Shown: positions 52,760 to 60,205 of the stretch, piece after piece
Layout: each line of letters opens with the position of its first letter
Numbering within the stretch: the stretch's first letter is position 1
NCBI GenBank assembly: GCA_902774815.1
Contig: CACYJV010000014.1
Location: 25,547 to 89,546, forward strand
From: an uncultured Prevotellaceae bacterium
GTDB lineage: Bacteria > Bacteroidota > Bacteroidia > Bacteroidales > Bacteroidaceae
Direction: 5' to 3'
DNA length: 64,000 nt
The notes under the pieces: generated by a model
The model's input: only the letters and a program-made list of their open reading frames with translations
Database searches by the model: none
What the model was told of the DNA's origin: nothing
Translations under genes and position numbers: made by a program

Positions 52760-53245
52760 ATGAAAAAGAGACTGAATCTGCTATGTGTATTGATGCTGCT
52801 GATGATGGCCGTACAGATTATCATTGGCTTCGTGCTAAACTTCAGCGAAGGAGCACAGGCTTTCAAGAAAGGCTGGGATGACGGCCGCAATGCTGATGCA
52901 ACGGCTGCGTTCGACTTTTGTAATGATTTACTGGTGCCAATGCTGGGCCTTGTGTGCATCTTCCTCTTTATCCGCTCATTCATTGCCTTCGTCAGGTTCA
53001 TCCTGAATGTGAACCATGACAAAGTATTTGTCAAAGAGAACATCCCCTTGTTGCGCTGGGCTGGTTGGGGAATGATGATTCCAGCCATCATCTATTCTGT
53101 TCACGACCTGGTGGAACATTTTCCTGCCGACAATGTCTATAACTCGTACATGGACGACTTCGTCTTTGGGTTGTTCTGCCTGATTGTTGCCGAGGTGTTT
53201 GCCATCGGACTAAAACTGAAAGAAGAGCAGGACTTAACCATCTGA
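52760..53245 (+). CDS. DUF2975-like four-helix membrane protein, second copy
   Basis: 161 residues, with helices at about 5-25, 52-75, 92-112 and 130-150; DGRNADATAAFDFCNDLLVPMLGLVCIFLF and a second pair with KENIPLLRWAGWGMM. The sequence matches the DUF2975 family and is more typical than the first copy. Ends LKEEQDLTI, then 7 bases to the regulator gene ATG. The pair DUF2975 plus YozG-type regulator is a recurring two-gene unit in Bacteroidetes and Firmicutes; the paralogue upstream makes it a three-gene unit here. Confidence 0.82.
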   Translation: MKKRLNLLCVLMLLMMAVQIIIGFVLNFSEGAQAFKKGWDDGRNADATAAFDFCNDLLVPMLGLVCIFLFIRSFIAFVRFILNVNHDKVFVKENIPLLRWAGWGMMIPAIIYSVHDLVEHFPADNVYNSYMDDFVFGLFCLIVAEVFAIGLKLKEEQDLTI

Positions 53246-53252
53246 GAACATC

Positions 53253-53480
53253 ATGGGAAGAATCGTAGTGAATTTAGATGTTGAGATGGCCAAGCGCAAA
53301 ATGTCGCTGAGCGAGTTGGCCGAGAAAGTAGGGCTGACACTAGCCAATCTCTCCATTCTGAAGACGGGTAAGGCCAAGGCCGTGCGCTTCAGCACCTTGG
53401 AGGCCATTTGTCATGTGCTGGGATGCCAGCCTGGTGACATTCTGGAGTATCGGGAGGAACAAGATTCCGCATCCATGTAA
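53253..53480 (+). CDS. YozG-like Cro/C1-type transcription regulator
   Basis: 75 residues. A single helix-turn-helix domain fills the protein: LAEKVGLTLANLSILKTGKAKAVRFSTLEAICHVLGCQPGDIL, which resembles YozG and HTH_26 proteins (N-terminal IVVNLDVEMAKRKMS). It begins 7 bases after the second DUF2975 gene and is surely co-transcribed with it. Probably autoregulates the unit. No effector domain. Confidence 0.9.
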   Translation: MGRIVVNLDVEMAKRKMSLSELAEKVGLTLANLSILKTGKAKAVRFSTLEAICHVLGCQPGDILEYREEQDSASM

Positions 53481-53514
53481 TAAAAGAAAACGTAACACCA
53501 AAAACTATTCGGAT

Positions 53515-54873
53515 ATGAGAAATTTAATGATTTTGTTTCTTTTGCTCATGCTTTCCATACCGGCATGGGCACTCAAGCCCTGGAAAAAGGGTGCTTTCGA
53601 AACCAACAAGTATCGTAACCTTTTCGTCGAGATGGGCTATAGGCAGGCTGATGTCGACGCAAAGTTAAAAGAAGTGTTCAACGACGTGTTCCGTGGACCC
53701 AACAAGGTTTACTTCGAGGTGGGCGATTCGATGGGATATGTCTCTGACATCAAGAACCACGATGCACGTACCGAAGGCATGTCGTATGGCTTAATGATTG
53801 CCGTGCAGTTTGGCGAGAAGGACATATTCGACCGTCTGTGGCGCTGGAGTAAACGCTACATGCAGCATCAGGATGGAATCCGCAAGGGCTACTTTGCGTG
53901 GAGTTGTAAGACCGATGGCACGCGCAATTCTGAGGGGGCCGCTAGCGACGGCGAGCTATACTTCATCACGGCTCTCATCTTCGCCTCGAACCGTTGGGGC
54001 GATGAAACAGGCATCAACTACAAGGCTGAGGCGCAGCACATCCTAGACTGCATCCAACCACGTGAGTACACGCCTGAGCCCCGTCGAGGCTTCGGTGGCT
54101 TCGGGCCTCAACAGAACGGGCCGCAGATGATGTACCTCATCGATCCTGAAACCAAACTCATCACCTTCACACCCGATGGCTTTGGGCAGCGATTCACCGA
54201 CCCTAGCTACCACATCCCAGCCTTCTATGAGGTGTGGGCACGTTGGGCCGACGACGGGCGTGCGGACCTTTGGAACGAGTGCGCCGCCAAGAGTCGCGAA
54301 TTTCTGCACAAATGCATCAACCCGCAGACGGGATTGAATGGTGACCAATGCCAGTTCGACGGCAGCGAGATGCAGATGCCGCGATTTCCAGGCATGCCCC
54401 AGCGCCCACAGGGAACGCAACGTCGCAACGGAAACAATAACTTCCGGTATGATTCGTGGCGCGTTCCCATGAACATCACGCTCGATTATGAATGGAGTTG
54501 TGCCGACGGCAAATGGCAACGGCAATATGGCGAGACCATCCAGAACTTCTTCTACGCCCAGGGTATCGACACGTTTGTCGATCAGTATCGCGTGGACGGA
54601 ACGCTGCCCGAAGACAATGAGATCCTTCAGGCGGGCGGTTTCCGCAAACTACGACACAGCATAGGGCTAGTGGCTACGACGGCTGCAGCCTCCATGATGT
54701 GCTCACACAACAAGAGCAAGGAATTTGTCGATGCGCTGTGGAATGCCAAGCACGTGCCATTCGAAGACGGCTATTTCGACGCCTACTACGACGGCCTGCT
54801 CCGCCTCTTTGCATTCATGCACCTGAGCGGCAACTATCGCATCATCACGCCACAACGACAAGGGGCTGAATGA
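53515..54873 (+). CDS. reducing-end xylose-releasing exo-oligoxylanase-type GH8 enzyme
   Basis: 452 residues from the ATG at 53515 (signal peptide ending AWA near residue 18); an earlier in-frame ATG at 53413 overlaps the regulator and is rejected. The family 8 (alpha/alpha)6 barrel shows ARTEGMSYGLMIAVQ, with the general acid Glu 87, then GYFAWSCKTDG, SDGELYFITALIFASNRWG, DPSYHIPAFYEVWARW and FRYDSWRVPMNI. The pattern follows Rex8A, which takes single xylose units from the reducing end of xylo-oligosaccharides, a fitting partner for the GH43 protein. It begins 34 bases after the regulator but may have its own promoter. Convergent with the barrel gene. Confidence 0.85.
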   Translation: MRNLMILFLLLMLSIPAWALKPWKKGAFETNKYRNLFVEMGYRQADVDAKLKEVFNDVFRGPNKVYFEVGDSMGYVSDIKNHDARTEGMSYGLMIAVQFGEKDIFDRLWRWSKRYMQHQDGIRKGYFAWSCKTDGTRNSEGAASDGELYFITALIFASNRWGDETGINYKAEAQHILDCIQPREYTPEPRRGFGGFGPQQNGPQMMYLIDPETKLITFTPDGFGQRFTDPSYHIPAFYEVWARWADDGRADLWNECAAKSREFLHKCINPQTGLNGDQCQFDGSEMQMPRFPGMPQRPQGTQRRNGNNNFRYDSWRVPMNITLDYEWSCADGKWQRQYGETIQNFFYAQGIDTFVDQYRVDGTLPEDNEILQAGGFRKLRHSIGLVATTAAASMMCSHNKSKEFVDALWNAKHVPFEDGYFDAYYDGLLRLFAFMHLSGNYRIITPQRQGAE

Positions 54874-54877
54874 CCCT

Positions 54878-55564
54878 TTACAAATTATGGAATTTCACGC
54901 CTATTGAGAGCCCAAGAATATCTTTCAGTTTTACGTCGCTGCCCTGTATCAATGAGCGGAGGTACAAATCACAGGTACCGACTTCATAGAACAGGGACAT
55001 GCGGCTGTTTCTCCTTCGCTTGCTCTCAGGGATGACAAACGTGATGCGCTGTCCGAAGGCAACATTCAGGCGAAACTTAGTGGACATGAACTGATAGTAT
55101 TTGTCGGGATAGCGTCCTGGCTGCGACTTCCAGAACTCATGACCATAGACCGTGTTCAGGTAGACACTGGCAGTCAGCGGTTTGAATATCCATCGGCCTT
55201 CGGGAATCTTGTGCGAGATGTGCGTCAAATCGATGTCCCAAGGAATGAAATTCCCTTTCAGCGTGGTAGTCAGCTTGCCGCGAGAAGAATCGTGCTTCGG
55301 GATATAGCCAAACAACAAGTCTGTCTCCCATTGCCGGCGCTTACCATAACTCCATCCGATACCTGCAGATAGGACACCCATATTGCCAGCATTCTGAACG
55401 ACAAAATGGGTAGGAATGAGCGATGCCCAAAACTGCTGTTTGCGTCGCAAGCGTTGTTCGAATTTACTATTCCCCTCTTGCGCCACGTTAATGCTGTCGT
55501 CAGCCATGACATGCACGGAGCATGTCAGCATCATGATGCTAATAACGAATTTGTTCAAACTCAT
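54878..55564 (-). CDS. outer-membrane-type protein, unknown
   Basis: 228 residues; signal peptide ending VMAD or similar near residue 22. Strand-like segments (NMGVLSAGIGWSYG, WETDLLFGYIP, LKGNFIPWDIDL, RWIFKPLTASVYLNTVYGHEFW, KLKDILGLSIGVKFHNL) suggest a small barrel. Its start overlaps the end of the metallophosphoesterase gene by 26 bases, so the two are translated from one transcript. No match to a known family is recognised. Ends four bases from the convergent GH8 gene. Confidence 0.65.
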   Translation of the reverse strand: MSLNKFVISIMMLTCSVHVMADDSINVAQEGNSKFEQRLRRKQQFWASLIPTHFVVQNAGNMGVLSAGIGWSYGKRRQWETDLLFGYIPKHDSSRGKLTTTLKGNFIPWDIDLTHISHKIPEGRWIFKPLTASVYLNTVYGHEFWKSQPGRYPDKYYQFMSTKFRLNVAFGQRITFVIPESKRRRNSRMSLFYEVGTCDLYLRSLIQGSDVKLKDILGLSIGVKFHNL

Positions 55565-56417
55565 AGCCGTCAGGGGTTATAGTTAGAATGCGATAGTTAC
55601 GATGCTTAGCGCAGTCGATGGCATAGAACATCAGGCCATCGCCATAAATGTCGGTAATGGGGTCATCATGATCGTGGCCATAGACGCAGCACATCAAACC
55701 GGGAGCAAAGTCGAGATAACGACGGAATGCCTTGCCAACATTGTTGTTGAATTGGTCGCTGTAAGGTGCTGCGTGCATGATGATAATGGTACGATCAAAT
55801 TTGTCGGTATCCACAGAAAACTGCTCTTCCAAGAAGTCGAAATTAGGTACGGCGGCCAGATAGTCATATTCAACGGCATTGGTGTTCAGACAAATGAACT
55901 TGACACGGCCTGCTATAAACGAGAAATCGAATTTGCCATACATCTCCTTGAAAGTCTGATCTCCAGTGCCTAAGAAATCGTGATTACCAATCAGGGCGAC
56001 GAAAGGATGCTTCAAGCCCAACAAGATATCGCGCGACCATTCATACTCCTTTTCGGTAGCAGTATCGGTCAGATCACCACAATGAACAACGAAATCAACA
56101 TCCCGCTTGTTCAAGTCGGCCACCTGATCGCGCGCCTCTGAAAGCCACAGGTGCGTGTCGCTGATGAAAGCCACACGCAACAGGGTTTTATTGGCACATT
56201 TCTGTTCGATGGTTGCAATATTCCGCGCATTAATACCCTTCTCACCGCTGATGTCTACATCGTAGGGATGAGAATCGAAACACGACGAGAACAGAAATGC
56301 CATGCAGCCAAGCATAACCCGCCGGATTGTGCTTGTCTGTCTTTTCTTTTTCACTCTTTGATTTATAAATACTCCGCACATGGAAGTGCCACCATCGCCA
56401 AACAGGTCATCGCACAC
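55539..56417 (-). CDS. metallophosphoesterase lipoprotein (calcineurin-like)
   Basis: 292 residues. Lipobox FSSC near residue 46 after a long N-terminal lead; a later start (about codon 12-35) is possible. The metal-binding motifs of the calcineurin-like phosphoesterase superfamily are present: FISDTHL (D-x-H), HCGDLTDTATE (GD-x-x-D), LIGNHDF (GNHD/E) and YGHDHDD (GHxH-like). Substrate unknown. Envelope-located. Precedes and overlaps the barrel gene. Confidence 0.85.
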   Translation of the reverse strand: MCDDLFGDGGTSMCGVFINQRVKKKRQTSTIRRVMLGCMAFLFSSCFDSHPYDVDISGEKGINARNIATIEQKCANKTLLRVAFISDTHLWLSEARDQVADLNKRDVDFVVHCGDLTDTATEKEYEWSRDILLGLKHPFVALIGNHDFLGTGDQTFKEMYGKFDFSFIAGRVKFICLNTNAVEYDYLAAVPNFDFLEEQFSVDTDKFDRTIIIMHAAPYSDQFNNNVGKAFRRYLDFAPGLMCCVYGHDHDDPITDIYGDGLMFYAIDCAKHRNYRILTITPDGYEFEQIRY

Positions 56418-56441
56418 TGCCGGGCGATGCGACTCCAGGAC

Positions 56442-58571
56442 TTAATGCCCAAGGCCGCGGGCTTTCAACAAGCCAGAGGCATCGGGCTTGGCCATACCGG
56501 TGAAATCTGAGAACATCTGCATGAGGTCGCCAGTATTGCCACGGCTCAGCACTTTTTGGCAGAAGTCGCTGCCTGTGGCGGGATCGAGTGCACCACGTTT
56601 GGCAAAGACATCTGCTATGTTCACTGCAAGCACTTCGGTCCACAGATAGCTGTAATAGCCGGCTGCATAGCCACTGCCCCAGATGTGGTTGAAATAGCTG
56701 GTGCGATAGCGGGGAGGAATCTGTTTGTTGAGCAAGCCTACCTGCTGAAGAGCCTCTGCCTCAAAGGCATCGGCCTGTTCAGCTGAAGGAATTTTGTTGG
56801 AAGGCAGCATGTGCCAAGCCATGTCCAGACAGGTGGCTGCGAGGTTTTCGCCCAAGGCATAGGCAGTTTGGAAGTTGATGCTCTTCAGCATGCGCTCCTT
56901 CAGTTCGGCAGGCATGGGCTCACCTGTCTCACAATGACGGGCATAGTGGTCGAATACCTCAGGAATGGAGGCAAACGACTCATTGAACTGCGACGGCATC
57001 TCAACGAAATCGCGGGCAACGGAAGTTCCGCTCAAACGGTGGTAGTTACAATCGGAGAGAATACCGTGAAGGGCATGGCCGAACTCATGGAACAACGTAG
57101 TCACTTCGTCCCACGTGAGCAGCGAAGGTTTGCCTTCGGGTGCCTTGGCATTGTTGCACACGTTGAAGATGATGGGCAACTGGCCGTAATGACGGCTCTG
57201 CTTGGCGAAACCATCCATCCATGCACCACCGCGCTTAGTCGGACGACGATAATAATCGCAATAGAAAAGTGCCTTCTGCTTGCCGTCCTTGTCGAAGACC
57301 TCGAAGACTTTCATGTCGGGATGATAGGTCGGGATGTCGGTACGTTGCTTGAAAGTAAGACCATAGGCGCGGTTGGCTGCATAGAACACGCCATTGATCA
57401 GAACACTGTCGACGGTGAAATAAGACTTGATCTCATCGTCACTGATGTTGAGTATCTGGTTCTTCATCTTTGCCGAATAGTAGAAACGATCGTAGGGCTC
57501 CAAGTGGAAGTCCGCACCTTCGGTTTGGCGGGCAAAGTCCTCAATGGCCTTGGTCTCAGTATCGGCTTCGGGCTTGTATTGGGCAATTAGGCTCTTCAGG
57601 AAAGCATAGACGTTTTCAGGTGTCTTGGCCATGGTCTTCTCCAGCGAATAGGCTGCATAGTTTGGATACCCCATGAGTTCGGCCTGTTCGGCTCGAAGCT
57701 TGGCTATCTCGCTGACAAGAGAGTAGGTATTGATCTTGCCTGTGCCGTCTGAACGATGGATAGAGGCCTCATATACCTGCCGGCGCAGGTCGCGATTGTC
57801 GAGGCTGGCCAGCAGGGGTTGCTGGGTTGTATTGATAATGACAATGGCATAAGGAGCCTTTCCGCCACGGCTCTCGGCGTCTTTCTTGCATTGCTCTATG
57901 TCGGCTTCGTTCAGACCGGCGAGCTTCTCCTTGCTGTCCACCCAAACCACAGCATTGTTGGTAGCTTCGAGCAACAGGTCGCCCCATTGTTGCTGCAAAT
58001 CAGTGATGCGAAGGTTAATGGCCTTCATACGCTCCTTCTTATCGTCGGGCAACAGCGCTCCCTTGCGCACAAACTCCTTGTAGGTCTCCTCCAACAGTTT
58101 CTGTTCCTCGCCTTGAAGTGTTTCGTGATCGCGATCGTAAACCTGACGAATACGCTCGAAAAGCGGCATGTTGAACGAGATTTCGTTTTCCAACTCTGTC
58201 AGCATAGGCATCACCGCCTTTTCTATCTCGGTAATCTCTGGCGTTTTCTCAGCCTCGGTCAAGGCAAAGAACACACGACTCACATGGTCGACCATGCGAC
58301 CACTCTCTTCATAAGCAAGAATGGTGTTTTCAAATGTGGCCGAATCGGGATTGTCGACTATCGCCGCAATTTTCTCACGCTGCTCTTGAATGGCACTCTC
58401 GAAGGCCGGCAGATAGTCGCTGGTCTTAATCTTACTGAAATCGGGTGCTCCATAAGGCAATTTGCTTTCCTCTAACAAAGGATTCTTGCGTTGTGCCTGC
58501 TGGCAACTACTTACTACAGAAGTCAATGCTGCGGAAATAGCAATCGTCATAATGATGTTTTTGGTTTTCAT
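56442..58571 (-). CDS. dcp: peptidase M3, dipeptidyl carboxypeptidase (Dcp-like) lipoprotein
   Basis: 709 residues from the ATG at 58571. Lipobox VSSC (Cys near residue 23), so the enzyme is probably anchored outside the cytoplasm in contrast to the cytosolic E. coli Dcp. Zinc site HEFGHALH (His 495, Glu 496, His 499) and the downstream Glu region (ESFASIPEVFDHY) of the M3 family. Family full length is about 680. It takes dipeptides from the C-terminus of peptides, so it may use products of the exported proteases. The start leaves the upstream MSRMKRQNTN frame unused. Minus-strand box CAAAGGTA at 58674 would be its -7 element. Confidence 0.92.
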   Translation of the reverse strand: MKTKNIIMTIAISAALTSVVSSCQQAQRKNPLLEESKLPYGAPDFSKIKTSDYLPAFESAIQEQREKIAAIVDNPDSATFENTILAYEESGRMVDHVSRVFFALTEAEKTPEITEIEKAVMPMLTELENEISFNMPLFERIRQVYDRDHETLQGEEQKLLEETYKEFVRKGALLPDDKKERMKAINLRITDLQQQWGDLLLEATNNAVVWVDSKEKLAGLNEADIEQCKKDAESRGGKAPYAIVIINTTQQPLLASLDNRDLRRQVYEASIHRSDGTGKINTYSLVSEIAKLRAEQAELMGYPNYAAYSLEKTMAKTPENVYAFLKSLIAQYKPEADTETKAIEDFARQTEGADFHLEPYDRFYYSAKMKNQILNISDDEIKSYFTVDSVLINGVFYAANRAYGLTFKQRTDIPTYHPDMKVFEVFDKDGKQKALFYCDYYRRPTKRGGAWMDGFAKQSRHYGQLPIIFNVCNNAKAPEGKPSLLTWDEVTTLFHEFGHALHGILSDCNYHRLSGTSVARDFVEMPSQFNESFASIPEVFDHYARHCETGEPMPAELKERMLKSINFQTAYALGENLAATCLDMAWHMLPSNKIPSAEQADAFEAEALQQVGLLNKQIPPRYRTSYFNHIWGSGYAAGYYSYLWTEVLAVNIADVFAKRGALDPATGSDFCQKVLSRGNTGDLMQMFSDFTGMAKPDASGLLKARGLGH

Positions 58572-58923
58572 AAGTTCGAAAGATATTTGATGATTTGTAT
58601 TTTGTCTTTTCATTCTCGACATATAGAATGAGGCGTCTAGTCAACAGTTTCGACAAACTTATTCTTTCTGCAGCAAAGGTACAAATAAAAATCAAAGAAA
58701 AGGTAAAACCATCATATTTTTTTATTTTGTTTCATGTATATACAGAAAAATGTACCTTTGCATACGTTATTAGTTGCATGTATAAGAAAGAAGAGAAAAA
58801 AGTGAGTGTTTTGCTTAGTTTTTCGGTTCGCTGAATCGTCCTTGTTATGTATGGCTCTTTGAAGGTCTGCTGATGACATTTGAAGCTCCGTGAAAAAGGG
58901 CTCGCGTCTGCCAATAATAAAAT
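58572..58923. other. divergent spacer between dcp and the ECF sigma gene
   Basis: Has a minus -7 box TACCTTTG (58681-58674) for dcp and a plus -7 box TACCTTTG (58753-58760) for the sigma gene. The only -33 candidate (TTTG 58726) is 23 bases away from the latter. Confidence 0.5.
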
Positions 58924-59406
58924 ATGGACAAAAAGGAATTTGAACACATATACCGTCAGTATTACGCACAGATGTACCGTCTGGCGAAGACAATGCTCTA
59001 TGACCCGCAGGAAAGCAAGGATGTAGTGAGCGACATCTTTGCACGATTACTGCGGGACGGCGTACTACCGCACAAGGAAAAGGTCGAAGGCTACCTGATG
59101 ACTGCCGTTCGCAACCGTTGTCGCGACGTACTCAACCACAAGTCGATACGGGAGCGAGTGGAAAAACTCTTGTTACAGGAGTCTGCACAGAACAACCCAA
59201 TTACATGGAATGACGATGACCGACTGGAACGATTGATACAATTCATAGAGGCAGAACTGCCACCACTCAGCCAGCAAATCTTCCAACTGCGATTCCTCCG
59301 CGAGATGAGCTATGAGGAAGTCGCACAGGCTACAGGCGTGAGCAAAGTGACGGTTTACATCCATCTGTCACAGTCGCTACAGCGAATCAAAGATCATTTC
59401 CGTTAA
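58924..59406 (+). CDS. ECF sigma factor (FecI/SigE-like)
   Basis: 160 residues with region 2 (about 10-75; YYAQMYRLAKTMLYDPQESKDVVSDIFARLL) and region 4 (about 110-158; LSQQIFQLRFLREMSYEEVAQATGVSKVTVYIHL) of ECF sigma-70 factors. Its partner anti-sigma is encoded 101 bases downstream. This kind of sigma drives receptor genes in response to ligand. Confidence 0.9.
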   Translation: MDKKEFEHIYRQYYAQMYRLAKTMLYDPQESKDVVSDIFARLLRDGVLPHKEKVEGYLMTAVRNRCRDVLNHKSIRERVEKLLLQESAQNNPITWNDDDRLERLIQFIEAELPPLSQQIFQLRFLREMSYEEVAQATGVSKVTVYIHLSQSLQRIKDHFR

Positions 59407-59506
59407 GCCAAATAAGCAGAATAAAGCTCGCTTAAACTCTGCTATGGCGAGGAAATGAAGGTAAAACCAACATTTTTCAGCAACAAACAGCAAAACGATA
59501 ACTAAT

Positions 59507-60202
59507 ATGGAACAGCAAGACAAAATACGTTTCCTGCTTTCGATGCAGGAACATCCAGAACAGTATACAGACGAGCAACTTCAACAGATGATTGCCGATG
59601 ATCCTGAATTAGCTGAACAGTTGGAACAACTCGCGCTGACGAAGCAAGCATTTGTGAAGCAAGAGGCCGACGAAGAAGCTATCCTCGTGGAAGATGAATG
59701 GCAGAAGTTCGCAGCGGAACACGCTGAAGAATTAGAAGCCCTTGAAAAAGACGAGCCACACACTGCAACCATTAAGAAACTGATGGGTATACTCCCTTAT
59801 AAGGTGGCAGCAAGCATCATCGGCATACTCTTTACAGCAGGAGTTGCATTCGCCGCCATCCATATTGCGCGTATGGTCAGCCATTCCAAGCCACAGACTA
59901 TTCAGACAGAACAAACCATATCTGACAAGCCTATCTCTGCTTTGCCAACAGACACCATCAAGACGGACACGACAACCAATACAAAGCCCGTCGTCTTCGA
60001 CAATGTGGCATTGGATAAGATGCTGCCCCAAATAGCTGCCTATTATAATAAAGAAGTAATTTTTCAAAATTCCAATGCCCGTCAGCTCCGTTTCTATTTC
60101 GTATGGAAACAGGACGAGACGCTTGATATTGTGCTGCATCGGCTCAACCTCTTCGAGAGCATCACCATTGAACTAAAAGATAACAAGATAGTAGTAGAAT
60201 AA
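59507..60202 (+). CDS. short anti-sigma factor with DUF4974 end
   Basis: 231 residues. Cytoplasmic N-terminal part (about 1-95, acidic, Gln/Glu-rich, EQQDKIRFLLSMQEHPEQY), one membrane helix (about 96-122), and a periplasmic C-terminal DUF4974 domain (about 160-231; FDNVALDKMLPQIAAYYNKE ... LDIVLHRL). The usual FecR domain between helix and DUF4974 is missing. It should hold the sigma factor at the membrane and sense the STN domain of the receptor encoded 4 bases downstream. Confidence 0.82.
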   Translation: MEQQDKIRFLLSMQEHPEQYTDEQLQQMIADDPELAEQLEQLALTKQAFVKQEADEEAILVEDEWQKFAAEHAEELEALEKDEPHTATIKKLMGILPYKVAASIIGILFTAGVAFAAIHIARMVSHSKPQTIQTEQTISDKPISALPTDTIKTDTTTNTKPVVFDNVALDKMLPQIAAYYNKEVIFQNSNARQLRFYFVWKQDETLDIVLHRLNLFESITIELKDNKIVVE

Positions 60203-60205
60203 GCC

